Notes under the pieces: generated by a model | Database searches by the model: none | Told to the model about the DNA's origin: nothing | The model's input: the letters and a program-made list of their open reading frames with translations, nothing else | Translations under genes and position numbers: made by a program | NCBI GenBank assembly: GCA_020628865.1 | Contig: JAHDEJ010000027.1 | Location: 1 to 64,000, forward strand | DNA length: 64,000 bases | Direction of reading: 5' to 3' | Source of the DNA: Acidimicrobiales bacterium | GTDB lineage: Bacteria; Actinomycetota; Acidimicrobiia; Acidimicrobiales; SHLQ01 | In this document: positions 6,772-14,637 of the stretch, one piece after another | How positions within the stretch are numbered: position 1 is the stretch's first letter | How the letters are laid out: each line of letters begins with the position of its first letter

Positions 6772-7827
6772 TCAGGTCTCCAGCGCTGGTCGACTCCGCA
6801 CGAAATCGCTCACATCGTTCAGCCGTTCCAACGCCTCTGCCGGAAGCGGCTGGTCCAACCCGGCGACCGTGTTGCGGAGCTGATCCGGCGTGTTGGCGCC
6901 CACGATCGGCGAGCTCACCCCCGGCCGCGTCCGCAACCAGTTGACCGCCGCCTGCGCCGGCGATTGGCCGGCCGATTCGGCAACGTCGACGAGCGTCTCG
7001 ATGATGTCCCAGTTCTTGTCCGAGAACCGCACCTCTGCGTTCTCCTCGGCCCGAACGGATTCCGGCAGCGGTGTGTCTCGTTGATACTTGCCGGTGAGCA
7101 TGCCGCCGCCGAGCGGGCTGTACGGCACCATCCCGATGCCGTAGCGCTCACACATCGGAGCCAGCTCCATCTCCACGAACGACCGAACCGGATCGAGCAG
7201 GCTGTACTCGGGCTGGATCGACACGAACGCTTCCAGGTTGTGCCTGTCGGAGGCCCACAACGCCTCCAGCAGCCGCCAGGCGCTGTAGTTCGAGCAGCCG
7301 AGGTAGCGAACCTTGCCCTGGCGAACCAGGTCGGTGAACGCCGCCATCGTCTCCTCGATCGGAACGACGGGGTCGATGAAGTGCGCCTGGTAGAGATCGA
7401 TGTGATCCACGCCGAGACGACGAAGACTGTCCTCGCACGCCTTCATGATCCATCGACGGGACAACCCCTCGCGCTGCTTGGCCGTACCGCGATGGTCGGA
7501 GAACTCCTGGCCCATGGCCGCCCGAACCTTCGTCGCAACGACCATGTCGTCCCGGTTTCCCCGGGCCGCAAGCCACCGGCCGACGATCTCCTCTGACACG
7601 CCGCCGGGATTGGCCGGCCCGCCCATCCGACCCGCCCACGAGCTGTAGCAGTCCGCTGAATCGATGAAATTGCCACCCAGCTCCGCGTACGCATCGAGCA
7701 CGTCGAACGACGCGGCCTCGTCGATCGACCAGCCGAATTGCATCGTGCCCAGGCCGACCCGATAGACGAACAGGCCGCTGCGCCCGACTTGGACGTACGG
7801 TTCCGTGATTGTGGCTCCAAAGCTCAT
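6772..7827 (-). CDS. Aldo/keto reductase
   Basis: The 351-residue protein shows the AKR TIM-barrel landmarks. [16 protein letters not shown] forms the N-terminal strand; NFIDSADCY carries the catalytic Asp and Tyr; VATKVR has the Lys region; [12 protein letters not shown] carries the family His. [12 protein letters not shown] and the NADPH-binding end [14 protein letters not shown] follow. It fits the AKR12/13-like open-chain sugar or aromatic aldehyde reductase group. ATG 7827 overlaps the TGA of the upstream MerR gene by four bases, so they are translationally coupled. MerR control, perhaps in response to an electrophile, is inferred. Likely NADPH-dependent carbonyl reduction in the cytoplasm. 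Confidence 0.9.
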   Translation of the reverse strand: MSFGATITEPYVQVGRSGLFVYRVGLGTMQFGWSIDEAASFDVLDAYAELGGNFIDSADCYSSWAGRMGGPANPGGVSEEIVGRWLAARGNRDDMVVATKVRAAMGQEFSDHRGTAKQREGLSRRWIMKACEDSLRRLGVDHIDLYQAHFIDPVVPIEETMAAFTDLVRQGKVRYLGCSNYSAWRLLEALWASDRHNLEAFVSIQPEYSLLDPVRSFVEMELAPMCERYGIGMVPYSPLGGGMLTGKYQRDTPLPESVRAEENAEVRFSDKNWDIIETLVDVAESAGQSPAQAAVNWLRTRPGVSSPIVGANTPDQLRNTVAGLDQPLPAEALERLNDVSDFVRSRPALET

Positions 7828-8189
7828 GTGATCTCCCGGTAGTGCTCGAGTTTGTGGTCGACGAGGCGCAGGGCCTCCCGTCGTTCTTCGATCTGGCGTT
7901 CGATGAGACGCCGGTGGTCGAGCAGGATCTGCCTCCGCTCGGGCTTGGTCGTGTCGCCCTGGGCGCCAAGCTCGCAATAGTGCCGGAGCTGCTCGATCGT
8001 CATTCCGGTCGCCCGCAGGCAGCGCAGGACCTCGATCCACAACGCGTCGTCCTCGCTGTAGCGGCGATGCCCGTTGTCGGCTCGCTCCACGTCGTCCAGG
8101 AGGCCCTCACGTTCGTAGTACCGGAGGGTGTCGAGGCTGACGCCGGTCCGCTCAGCCATCTGGGCTGGCGTGAGTGTCGTGTTCGTCAT
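7824..8189 (-). CDS. MerR family transcriptional regulator
   Basis: The 121-residue protein has the MerR N-terminal winged helix ([25 protein letters not shown]) with the hallmark RYYE-GLL and wing [28 protein letters not shown] coiled-coil dimerisation helix follows (about residues 80-121). There are no metal-binding cysteines, so it belongs with small-molecule or redox sensors of the TipA/SoxR-like group. It heads a two-gene operon with the aldo/keto reductase. Its promoter contains a perfect GAGTGCACTC palindrome downstream of TTGACC, the usual MerR-type operator placement between -35 and -10, implying autoregulation. Confidence 0.9.
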   Translation of the reverse strand: MTNTTLTPAQMAERTGVSLDTLRYYEREGLLDDVERADNGHRRYSEDDALWIEVLRCLRATGMTIEQLRHYCELGAQGDTTKPERRQILLDHRRLIERQIEERREALRLVDHKLEHYREIT

Positions 8190-8206
8190 GCAACCCAGTC
8201 AACAAG

Positions 8207-8228
8207 CTGGAGTGCACTCAAGGTCAAG
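8207..8228 (-). promoter_or_regulatory. MerR-type promoter with GAGTGCACTC operator
   Basis: On the minus strand a TTGACC -35 element (8228-8223) is followed directly by CTTGAGTGCACTCCAG (8222-8207), whose core is a perfect 10-bp palindrome. MerR-family activators bind such dyads in over-long spacers. The candidate -10 (TTGACT, after 19 bases) is poor, as is usual for these promoters. Confidence 0.65.
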
Positions 8229-8262
8229 TGAAAATCTCGGAAACGTCCCGAGGTCGCCGCGC

Positions 8263-9426
8263 TCAGTCGCAGGCGGTGAGGATGCGGATGTCGTCCGTGT
8301 AGGTGTGGCCGATCATGTTGATGTCCCACTCGACCGTTCCGGAGTCGTGATCGATCGTGAGGTAGTCGCCGCCCTCGAGACCTCGGCGACCCGAGTAGGT
8401 CGTGTTCTCTCCGCCGACGATGCCGTCGGAGGCCGTGAGCGAGTTGCTCTTGTAGATCACCCCGAGGATCTCGGTGTCCGGGAACGAGATGGACCCCTGG
8501 TCGCGTCCATTGGTCGCCCGATCGATCTGCACGTAGTAGCTGCACACCTCGGTACCGGCTGGAATCGTTGCGTTCTCGTTGGAGTTGCCGGTGTGCGTTC
8601 CTCCGACGGTCGCGTTCACGGTCAGGTTGGATGGCAAGGTGAGCGGTCCGGACTCGGTCCACACCGTTGCCGGAGTGTCATCGCTCTCCCGATCGGTCCC
8701 TTCCGCAGAACTCGTCGGCTGACCGACCATCGTCGCTCCACCCGTGAGGACACGAGCGCGTGATGCGGTCACGACCGGAGGCGACGCCTGGTCGCCCTTG
8801 AGCGTGGAGGACACGGCGTACTCCGTGTAGACGATGCCCTCACTCGGGAGGATTCCGGTCGTCCACTCGTGGGTGTACTGGATGGCCACACCGACGTTGA
8901 TCGCGCCCGCCGTCAGGCGAGACGATGCGCAGAAGCGCTGGTCGATGCGCGTCGGGTCGCAGTCGTAGCTGTCGCCGTTCTCGTTGGTGCCGTCGTCGAA
9001 GCGGGCTGCCGTCAACGTTCCGTCGGCAACCGCCTGCAGGTCGGCCTGGTCGTACGCCGTGCACAGTCCGGCAACACCGTTGCCGGCCGCAGCTCCGGCG
9101 GCCGCCGAACACTGATCGATTCGAAAATCGATGTCGGCGGTGTCCGCGTTGAAGATCACGATCCACTCGATGCCATCGATGTCATCGGTGCCGATCTCGC
9201 CCACGACGGACTGAAGCGTTCTCAGGTCCGCTTCGGGTCGGTCGGCGAGGCTCGCCGTGCGAAGCAGCGCCGTGCGCACGCCGCTGGTCGTGGCACTTCG
9301 GGCCTCCCACGCCATGCCGACCTCGAGCGACCCGAAGATCAACAGGATCAAAATGGGAATGGCAATTGCCGCCTCGACGAGCACCGCGCCGCGCTCAGAG
9401 TCAATCCGCCTGGGTCCGCCAACCAT
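8263..9426 (-). CDS. TadE-like pseudopilin with beta-rich extracellular domain, 387 aa
   Basis: The N-terminus has the TadE signature: basic residues, then ERGAVLVEAAIAIPILILLIFGSLEVGMAW (about 11-40), with the conserved Glu and a hydrophobic segment for membrane insertion and pilus assembly. Residues 41-215 carry a module rich in acidic residues and cysteines (CSAAAGAAAGNGVAGLC, CDPTRIDQRFC). Residues about 230-387 form a beta-rich domain (GPLTLPSNLTVN, IPAGTEVCSYYVQIDR, ILGVIYKSNSLTASDGI) resembling surface/PEP-CTERM-associated modules I recall. TadE proteins are normally about 150-200 residues, so this is about twice as long. It is a full-length paralogue of the 29363 gene. Likely an exposed minor pilin or adhesin. 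Confidence 0.8.
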   Translation of the reverse strand: MVGGPRRIDSERGAVLVEAAIAIPILILLIFGSLEVGMAWEARSATTSGVRTALLRTASLADRPEADLRTLQSVVGEIGTDDIDGIEWIVIFNADTADIDFRIDQCSAAAGAAAGNGVAGLCTAYDQADLQAVADGTLTAARFDDGTNENGDSYDCDPTRIDQRFCASSRLTAGAINVGVAIQYTHEWTTGILPSEGIVYTEYAVSSTLKGDQASPPVVTASRARVLTGGATMVGQPTSSAEGTDRESDDTPATVWTESGPLTLPSNLTVNATVGGTHTGNSNENATIPAGTEVCSYYVQIDRATNGRDQGSISFPDTEILGVIYKSNSLTASDGIVGGENTTYSGRRGLEGGDYLTIDHDSGTVEWDINMIGHTYTDDIRILTACD

Positions 9427-9502
9427 GACGCGAGTTTCGGGCCACCAATACGGGCACTTGAGCCAATAGGGCCATCACGCCCTCCTCGGCAGGCCGTCGG
9501 GA

Positions 9503-10441
9503 CTACGTGGTCGGCTCGCCGACGCATGCTCCCCGTCGGTCGCCCACCGCCACCACAGCGTCCTCGAGTGCAGTGATCGCATCCGCCGACGCGCCGGTGA
9601 GCGGGCGGCGCACCTGCGCGCTGGCGATCAGGCCCGACCGAGCGAGGGCCCCCTTCCACACCGCAGGACTCGGCTCGGCAAACCCCGCTCGTACGACCGG
9701 AAGGAGGCGTCCGGCCAGCGCAGCGGCCTCACCCGCCTTCTCCGCACGGGCAACGGCGGTGAGTTCCACGAATGCCTCCGTGCACACATGGGCGGCGGCG
9801 GCGATCGCCCCGCTCCCGCCCATCAGGATCGTTGGGGCAATGAACGCGTCGTCGCCGGCGAGAAGATCGAACGACTCGCTGTCGGCGCGCAGCAGTTCAA
9901 GCGTGTCGACGTCGAGCGAGCCGACCGACTGCTTCATGCCGACGATGTTGGCGTGGGCCGCGGTCGCAAGCAGCGAAGCCGCGTCCAGTCCACGGCAGGT
10001 CCGGTAGGGGATGTTGTACGCGAGCACCGGCACCGGGCTCGCATCGGCAACGACATGGAAGTGGTCGACGATGGCCGCTTCCGACGGCCGGGTGTAATAC
10101 GGGGCGACGATCAGTACCGCGTCCACGCCACCGGATGAGGTGAGCAACCCGACCTCGTCGATCGTGCCCTGCGTCGAGTTCGTGCCGGCACCGACGATCA
10201 GGCGCCGCCCCGCCCGTTCACACGCCCAGGCGCACACGCGGACGACGTCGACCCGTTCCTGTGCGGTGAGGGTGGCGGGCTCGCCGGTCGTCCCGAGCGC
10301 AACGAGTCCATCGACCCCGGCAGACAACAGGTGCTCGGCGAGTGTTCCGAGCGAAGCGAGGTCGAGTGTTCCGTCGTCCTCGAAAGGGGTCACGATCGGG
10401 ACCCACAGGCCCTCGATCCGTTGGGTGGTCGCAGTGTTCAT
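9503..10441 (-). CDS. Dihydrodipicolinate synthase/N-acetylneuraminate lyase family protein
   Basis: The 312-residue protein is a DapA-like class I aldolase. GTTGE (residues 50-54) binds the keto-acid carboxylate, Tyr142 in AYNIPYRT is the catalytic tyrosine, and Lys170 in IVGMKQS is the Schiff-base lysine. YYTRPSEAAIVDHF matches the family's helix after strand 4. ATG 10441 starts the conserved region; an upstream start at 10468 is unneeded. It is divergent from a LysR regulator, which argues for a catabolic aldolase or lyase (sugar acid, hydroxyproline or aromatic side chain) rather than the housekeeping dapA. The exact substrate cannot be deduced. Confidence 0.85.
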   Translation of the reverse strand: MNTATTQRIEGLWVPIVTPFEDDGTLDLASLGTLAEHLLSAGVDGLVALGTTGEPATLTAQERVDVVRVCAWACERAGRRLIVGAGTNSTQGTIDEVGLLTSSGGVDAVLIVAPYYTRPSEAAIVDHFHVVADASPVPVLAYNIPYRTCRGLDAASLLATAAHANIVGMKQSVGSLDVDTLELLRADSESFDLLAGDDAFIAPTILMGGSGAIAAAAHVCTEAFVELTAVARAEKAGEAAALAGRLLPVVRAGFAEPSPAVWKGALARSGLIASAQVRRPLTGASADAITALEDAVVAVGDRRGACVGEPTT

Positions 10442-10489
10442 GCCTCCATCGTCCTCACCGCCGCGCAAAAGGAAAAGTTCTGAATCGTG

Positions 10490-10512
10490 AGCAAATTGCT
10501 AACGTTTGCTTC
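10490..10512. promoter_or_regulatory. LysR operator and leaderless promoter
   Basis: AGCAA-A-TTGCT (10490-10500) is a perfect dyad, overlapped by a second dyad GCAAA (10491-10495) / TTTGC (10505-10509). TAACGT (10500-10505) is a -10 box ending seven bases before the LysR ATG. Autorepression plus activation of the divergent aldolase gene is the typical LysR arrangement. Confidence 0.55.
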
Positions 10513-11376
10513 ATGCTCGACCTGACCCGACTTCGCTCGTTCGCCGAGGTGGCAGAGCGCGGCACGATCGCGGCAGCGGCTCGCTCGCTCGGGTTCACGG
10601 CGCCGGCCATCTCCCAGCACCTGGGAAAACTCGAGGCGGAACTCGGCACGCCACTGTTCGACCGCGTCGGCCGTGGCCTCCGCTTGAGCGCGGCCGGCGC
10701 CGCGCTCCTGCCCGTCGCCCTCGACATGATCGACCTCGAAACCCGAGCCCGTCACGTCGTCCACGACGCCGACGAAGTTCCGCATCTCGTGGTGGCCGGC
10801 TTCGCATCGGCCCTCTCCACACTCGTCGTTCCCGTCCTACCGGAACTCGCCGGACACATGACCCTCGACCTCATCGAAGCCGAAGACGCCGCGGCGATGC
10901 GAGACCTCGGCCTCGGTGCCGTCGACCTCGTCCTCGCCCAGGAGTACAGCGGCATTCCAGAGGAGCGCAACCCCCGGTTCGACTTCACGCCGCTGCTCCG
11001 GGACGACCTCCGCCTGGTGCTTCCAGCGGCGCTGTCGAAGCGAACCCGTGTCAAGGACCTCGGAACCACGCCCTGGTTGCTGAACGGCGCAGGAACCCGA
11101 TGTGCGTCGGCGACCCTGGAGATCCTGGAAGCGAACAACGTGCGTCCGACGATCGCCGCGACCGTGGCAGACAATGCCACGCTGCTCGCCCTCGTGGCCG
11201 CCGGCCATGGCGTGACCATCGCCCCCAGCCTGCTCCTGCAGGACCTGCCGCACGGCGTCGTCCTCTCCACGGAAGACTTCGAGATCGAGCGAACCCTGCT
11301 CGCCGTTGCCCGCACGGCATCGGGCGCACCCGTCGAGGCCCTGGTGGACGCGCTGCGCCGCTCGTCCACCGCCTAG
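10513..11376 (+). CDS. LysR family transcriptional regulator
   Basis: The 287-residue protein starts MLDLTRLRSFAEVAERGTIA and carries the LysR winged helix (AAARSLGFTAPAISQHLGKLEAELGTPLFDRVGRGLRLS, residues about 20-58). A periplasmic-binding-like effector domain follows from about residue 88, with FTPLLRDDLRLVLPA and ALVAAGHGVTIAPSLL, the usual end motif. ATG 10513 has no ribosome-binding site but a TAACGT -10 box seven bases upstream, suggesting a leaderless message. It is divergent from the DapA-like aldolase over 71 bases and probably activates it in response to its substrate. Confidence 0.9.
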   Translation: MLDLTRLRSFAEVAERGTIAAAARSLGFTAPAISQHLGKLEAELGTPLFDRVGRGLRLSAAGAALLPVALDMIDLETRARHVVHDADEVPHLVVAGFASALSTLVVPVLPELAGHMTLDLIEAEDAAAMRDLGLGAVDLVLAQEYSGIPEERNPRFDFTPLLRDDLRLVLPAALSKRTRVKDLGTTPWLLNGAGTRCASATLEILEANNVRPTIAATVADNATLLALVAAGHGVTIAPSLLLQDLPHGVVLSTEDFEIERTLLAVARTASGAPVEALVDALRRSSTA

Positions 11377-11458
11377 AACAATGTTCAGCTGTGAAGTGCA
11401 TCGCCGGCCCGGGTGTGGTTCCATGACCGGTGGGTGGGCATAGCAAGGGTTACCAACA

Positions 11459-11941
11459 ATGAACACTGACGCATCGGTCCTTGACCGACGGTGGACCCGA
11501 CATCGGGTGTCGCGGAGAGTGGACGCAGACACCGCGACGATCTGGGCGGTGTTCGAGAACCCGGACTGGCTTCGCTGGTACAAGCCCCTCTCGGACTTCG
11601 CCGTCGTCGGCGGCGGTGACGTCGTGGCCGGCTCGGTCCTGCGTGAACGCGAGTGGCTGTGGAAGGCCGAGTCGGTGGTCAGCGAGTGGGAAGAGCAGCG
11701 CGTGCTCGGCCTGGCGATGCGCGCCTTCAACGTTCCCGGCCTGCTGTCGGTCTACCACCGGCGCTTCGAACTGACGCCGGCCGGGGATCACACCGAAGTC
11801 ACCATGACGGGTGCCTTCTCGTTCGGCCCGCTCGGATGGGCGTTCCTGCCGTACACCTACCCGCAGATGATGGTCGCAATGTACGCCGAATACCGTTCCG
11901 CGCTGGCCGGGCTCGCCGAACTCGTCGAACTCGGCGTCTGA
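11459..11941 (+). CDS. SRPBCC (START/polyketide cyclase-like) family protein
   Basis: The 160-residue protein has the START-like pattern: an N-terminal strand (HRVSRRVDADTATIWAVFENPDWLRWYKPL), where the helix after DADTATIW and the W--W are typical, then strands VVAGSVLREREWLWKAESVVSEWEEQRVLGLAM and FELTPAGDHTEVTMTGAFSFGP. It ends in a long C-terminal helix (MVAMYAEYRSALAGLAELVEL). Such proteins bind hydrophobic ligands or act as small cyclases or aromatases; the ligand is unknown. AAGGG lies upstream of ATG 11459. It converges with the hydrolase gene 22 bases downstream. Confidence 0.75.
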   Translation: MNTDASVLDRRWTRHRVSRRVDADTATIWAVFENPDWLRWYKPLSDFAVVGGGDVVAGSVLREREWLWKAESVVSEWEEQRVLGLAMRAFNVPGLLSVYHRRFELTPAGDHTEVTMTGAFSFGPLGWAFLPYTYPQMMVAMYAEYRSALAGLAELVELGV

Positions 11942-11963
11942 GGTTTCGCCTTCCGGCTTGGGC

Positions 11964-12725
11964 TCAGCCGAAACCCTTCACGCTGTCGAGAAAGCTGATC
12001 AGCGCAGTCGCCACCTGATCGGCGTGCTCCCGTCGGCTGAAGAGGTGATCGGCGCCATCGATCTGGACGACCCGTCCCTCCGGCGCCGCCGCAGCGAGTC
12101 GGTGGCCGTTGTCGGGTTCGACAACCGTGTCGGCCGTCCCGACGATCGCGAGGAACGGCACGGTCAGCTCGGCGGCTGCGTCGAGCACCGAGTGATTGTC
12201 GAGGTCATCAAGGAACACCTCGCCAAGACAGAACGGGGCGCCGCCAACGGACACCTCCGCCTTGCCCTCACTTCGGATCGTCGGTTCATGTTGGGTGAAG
12301 AGATGGCGAACATGGCCGACCGTGCTCGGCGCAGCGATCGTTGCAACGGCATCGAGCGTCTTGAGCCGGTGTGCGGCCAGCACCGATGCCGCACCGCCGA
12401 GGCTGTGGCCGACGATGGCGCACGGCCCGAACCCCAGCTCGATCAGTGTCACCGCAGCGCGGGTGAGGTCGGACACATTGGAGCTCACGCTCGTGGTCTC
12501 GAAACGTCCCTCGCTGTCACCGAGTCCGGTGAAGTCGAAACGGAATGCCGCGTAGCCGGCCTCGGCCAGCGCCTTCGCCACGCGGGTGGTCGTGTGAAGG
12601 TCCTTGCCGCAGGAGAAGCAGTGGGCGAGGAGCACGGCTCCCTTCGGCGTGCCCTGCGCCCGATGCAGGACACCCTCGAGCTCGGCGCCCGCGCCGCCAA
12701 CGAACGTGATGGTCTCGGTTGTCAC
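11964..12725 (-). CDS. Alpha/beta hydrolase (OsmC-associated/esterase type)
   Basis: The 253-residue protein is a serine alpha/beta hydrolase. LLAHCFSCGKDLHTTTRVAKAL forms the oxyanion loop, AFRFDFTGLGDSEG is the strand-5 motif, GHSLGG holds the nucleophile Ser, VGTADTVVEPDNGHRL the acid region, and IDGADHLF the catalytic His. The HCFSC oxyanion segment matches hydrolases I recall fused to or paired with OsmC peroxidases. GTG 12725 (VTTETITFVGG) is chosen; AGGAG lies ten bases upstream, and a longer frame runs through the REP sequence at 12797 and is spurious. Substrate unknown. Confidence 0.85.
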   Translation of the reverse strand: MTTETITFVGGAGAELEGVLHRAQGTPKGAVLLAHCFSCGKDLHTTTRVAKALAEAGYAAFRFDFTGLGDSEGRFETTSVSSNVSDLTRAAVTLIELGFGPCAIVGHSLGGAASVLAAHRLKTLDAVATIAAPSTVGHVRHLFTQHEPTIRSEGKAEVSVGGAPFCLGEVFLDDLDNHSVLDAAAELTVPFLAIVGTADTVVEPDNGHRLAAAAPEGRVVQIDGADHLFSRREHADQVATALISFLDSVKGFG

Positions 12726-12796
12726 GGTTCGTCGTCTCCTGCTCGGGTCGGGGCCAGCGTAGAAGCAACCCACCCATCGCCCGCAACAATCCCGCC

Positions 12797-12860
12797 GGGT
12801 GAAGGGGTCGCGTCTCACCTTCACCCAAACGGGTGAAGGGGTCGCGTCTCACTTTCACCC
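12797..12860 (+). repeat. Distal REP palindrome pair
   Basis: Two 30-bp copies (12797-12826 and 12831-12860), separated by AAAC, each read GGGTGAAGGGGTCGCG and end in TTCACCC. The ends GGTGAA and TTCACC pair to form a hairpin around a GTCGCGTCTC loop. The same palindromes flank the transposase gene 1.8 kb away. They lie between divergent genes at 12725 and 12895. Confidence 0.85.
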
Positions 12861-12894
12861 GGAGGCCGCAGTGGTCGGTGGCAGACTTAGCGGC

Positions 12895-13269
12895 ATGGCC
12901 GCTCCCGACATCGACGAAATTCTCGAGCTCGAGACGGCGGTGTGGCAGGCCCTGAGCGACGGCGATGTAGCGGCCGATGCCGAGCTGCTCGCCGACGACT
13001 TCCTCGGGGTGTACCCAACTGGCTTCGCCGACGCCGGTGAGCATGCCGGGCAACTCGACCACGGCTCGACCGTGGCGGAGTTCCGGATCGAATCACCGAT
13101 CCTCAAGGTGCTTGCCGACGATCACGTCGTGCTCGCGTACGACGCTGCGTATCGCCGGCCGGACGGACCGGAAGAGCGGATGTACGTCTCGTCGATCTGG
13201 AGTCGCCGCGACGGACGGTGGGTGAACGTGTTCAGTCAGGACACGCCGCCGGGCGACGCTGTTCCCTGA
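12895..13269 (+). CDS. SnoaL/DUF4440-like protein, 124 aa
   Basis: ATG 12895 gives MAAPDIDEILELETAVWQAL; earlier starts lie within the REP pair and encode repeat-derived peptide. The sequence has the NTF2-like DUF4440 pattern: an N-terminal helix pair (ELETAVWQALSDGDVAADAELLADDFLGVYPTG), middle strands (FRIESPILKVLADDHVVLAYDAAYRR) and final strands (RMYVSSIWSRRDGRWVNVFSQDTPP), where the WxxRDGxW-NVF-Q motif is a DUF4440 hallmark. It is probably a small cytoplasmic protein. No ribosome-binding site is visible. The stop is 3 bases from the convergent SRPBCC gene. Confidence 0.72.
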   Translation: MAAPDIDEILELETAVWQALSDGDVAADAELLADDFLGVYPTGFADAGEHAGQLDHGSTVAEFRIESPILKVLADDHVVLAYDAAYRRPDGPEERMYVSSIWSRRDGRWVNVFSQDTPPGDAVP

Positions 13270-13271
13270 GC

Positions 13272-14201
13272 TCAGGCCCGGAGGTTCTCCAACTGGGTGA
13301 CGTGAGCGGGTAGGTGCATTCCGGCCTGAACCTCGATCGCGACCGCACCCCACGGCCGAGGTGCGTCGACCATGACCTCACCGTCGTGGCGGAGCAGGCA
13401 GTGGACCTCGGTGCCGAGCTGGCTCGGCGAGAGACGTCGAAGAGCTCCCTGCAGGAGGCGGGCCATCGACTGTCCTCGTTCGATCAACCCGGCTCGGTCA
13501 CCGGCGGCATCGATCCACGAGGCCATGAGCTCGCGGTCGTGACACACCTCGTTCTCGAACCGGAGTTCGCCGCCGTGCACGAGCGACTGACACACCGCGA
13601 TCATCGCAGCGTCGTTCAACGCCACGTGGGCCAGGACCTGGTCGGCGTCCCATCCGTCGTCGGTTGGCGGGTCGAAATCGCCGCTCCCCGCGGCAGCAAA
13701 GAAGTCGTCGTACGCCGCGGCAAGTCCGGAGAGATCGGCGCCGTCGACTCGATGCTCGGCGCCGTCGGCGTAGTGGTCGAGCACGTAGCCCCAGGCGCCC
13801 GGGCCGACGTAGGTCCGGCGGCGAGCCATCGCCTCATCGCCGAACGCCTGCCAGCCGTCGTGCTCGATGACGACTCTCGTGCCGGTTTCGGTCGGCTCGA
13901 AGTCGACCGTGACGATCGAGCCGTCGGCGTCCGGTCGACCCGGATGCCACGTGATCTTCAACCGGCGCGGCGGATCCCACTCGAGGACCTCACCCCACAC
14001 CGCTTCAGCTCCCTCGACCGACAGTTCGACCAATCGTCCGTCGCGGAACACGACCCCGCCCGCCGTCGACCCGAACAGGCCGTGCGATGGCAGCGGCCAC
14101 CACGCGCCGATCTCGTCGGTGAAGATGCGGAATGCGTCGGCGGGGGAGCGATGCACGGTTGCCGCTCGGACCACCGGCGGGGTCGTTGGCTGCGAGGTCA
14201 T
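13272..14201 (-). CDS. AHSA1/SRPBCC protein fused to a DinB-like domain, 309 aa
   Basis: Residues 1-150 form an AHSA1-type START domain (VHRSPADAFRIFTDEIGAWWPL, AVWGEVLEWDPPRRLKITWHPG, TRVVIEHDGWQAFG, GAWGYVLDHYADGAEH). Residues about 165-309 form a four-helix DinB/maleylpyruvate-isomerase-like part: GWDADQVLAHVALNDAAMIAV, with a metal-type His, and CHDRELMASWIDAAGDRAGL. The fusion is about twice the usual AHSA1 length. ATG 14201 overlaps the ArsR stop by four bases, the common ArsR-AHSA1 operon in actinobacteria. It is likely a ligand-binding or detoxification protein controlled by that repressor. Function inferred only at fold level. Confidence 0.8.
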   Translation of the reverse strand: MTSQPTTPPVVRAATVHRSPADAFRIFTDEIGAWWPLPSHGLFGSTAGGVVFRDGRLVELSVEGAEAVWGEVLEWDPPRRLKITWHPGRPDADGSIVTVDFEPTETGTRVVIEHDGWQAFGDEAMARRRTYVGPGAWGYVLDHYADGAEHRVDGADLSGLAAAYDDFFAAAGSGDFDPPTDDGWDADQVLAHVALNDAAMIAVCQSLVHGGELRFENEVCHDRELMASWIDAAGDRAGLIERGQSMARLLQGALRRLSPSQLGTEVHCLLRHDGEVMVDAPRPWGAVAIEVQAGMHLPAHVTQLENLRA

Positions 14202-14545
14202 CGGTCGGGTTCTCCATCTGTGGTTGCAGGTTCGGTGTCGGACTGTTCGGCGTGCTCGACGAAGGCGGCGAGGGCGTCGTCCCAGAACGAGTCGACCCAC
14301 GCTCGGACTGCGCTCAAGCCGTCGGGGTCGACCCGATAGAGGCGGCGTGTGCCGACCGGTCGAACGGTGACGAGCCCGGCAGACTTCAGGACGCCGAGGT
14401 GCTGGGAGACAGCAGGCTGGGAGACGGGCAGCTGGTCGGTCAGCTCGCCGACGCTTCGTTCACCGTCGCGCAGCAACTCCAGAACCCGTCGCCGGGTCGG
14501 GTCGTGCAACACGTCCAGCGCTTGCACCTCTCCATAAGTCATCAC
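14198..14545 (-). CDS. ArsR family transcriptional regulator
   Basis: The 115-residue protein has the ArsR/SmtB winged helix: ALDVLHDPTRRRVLELLRDGERSVGELTDQLPVSQPAVSQHLGVLKSAGLVTVRPVGTRRLYRVDP. SQPAVSQHLGVLK is the recognition helix. There is no CxC metal site, as in the AHSA1-linked ArsR group. GTG 14545 and ATG 14542 are consecutive codons and either may initiate. The start lies inside a perfect inverted repeat (CATAAGT-gatg-ACTTATG), a likely autorepression operator. It is translationally coupled to the AHSA1 fusion gene downstream. Confidence 0.88.
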   Translation of the reverse strand: MMTYGEVQALDVLHDPTRRRVLELLRDGERSVGELTDQLPVSQPAVSQHLGVLKSAGLVTVRPVGTRRLYRVDPDGLSAVRAWVDSFWDDALAAFVEHAEQSDTEPATTDGEPDR

Positions 14546-14550
14546 TTATG
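14533..14550 (-). promoter_or_regulatory. Palindromic operator over the ArsR start codon
   Basis: CATAAGT (14533-14539) and ACTTATG (14544-14550) form a perfect 7-bp dyad with a four-base spacer. The GTG-ATG initiation codons lie inside it, so a bound repressor would block both initiation of transcription near the gene start and elongation. Confidence 0.65.
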
Positions 14551-14580
14551 AATACCGCGACGATCTGTCAGCGTCAACCC

Positions 14581-14637
14581 GGGGTCGCGTCTCACCTTCA
14601 CCCATCTTGGTGAAGGGGTCGCGTCTCACTTTCACCC
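14581..14637 (+). repeat. REP pair downstream of the transposase
   Basis: A 5'-truncated copy (14581-14603, lacking GGGTGAA) and a full copy (14609-14637) are separated by five bases. The TGA stop codon of the transposase gene lies inside the full copy. Orientation is the same as the distal pair and opposite to the pair at 15649. Confidence 0.85.

Noticed and set aside
12726-12824. N-terminal extension of the hydrolase gene to 12824 and of the SnoaL-like gene to 12799
   Set aside because: Both extensions translate the REP palindromes (KGSRLTFT / KVRRDPFT peptides) and lack family similarity.
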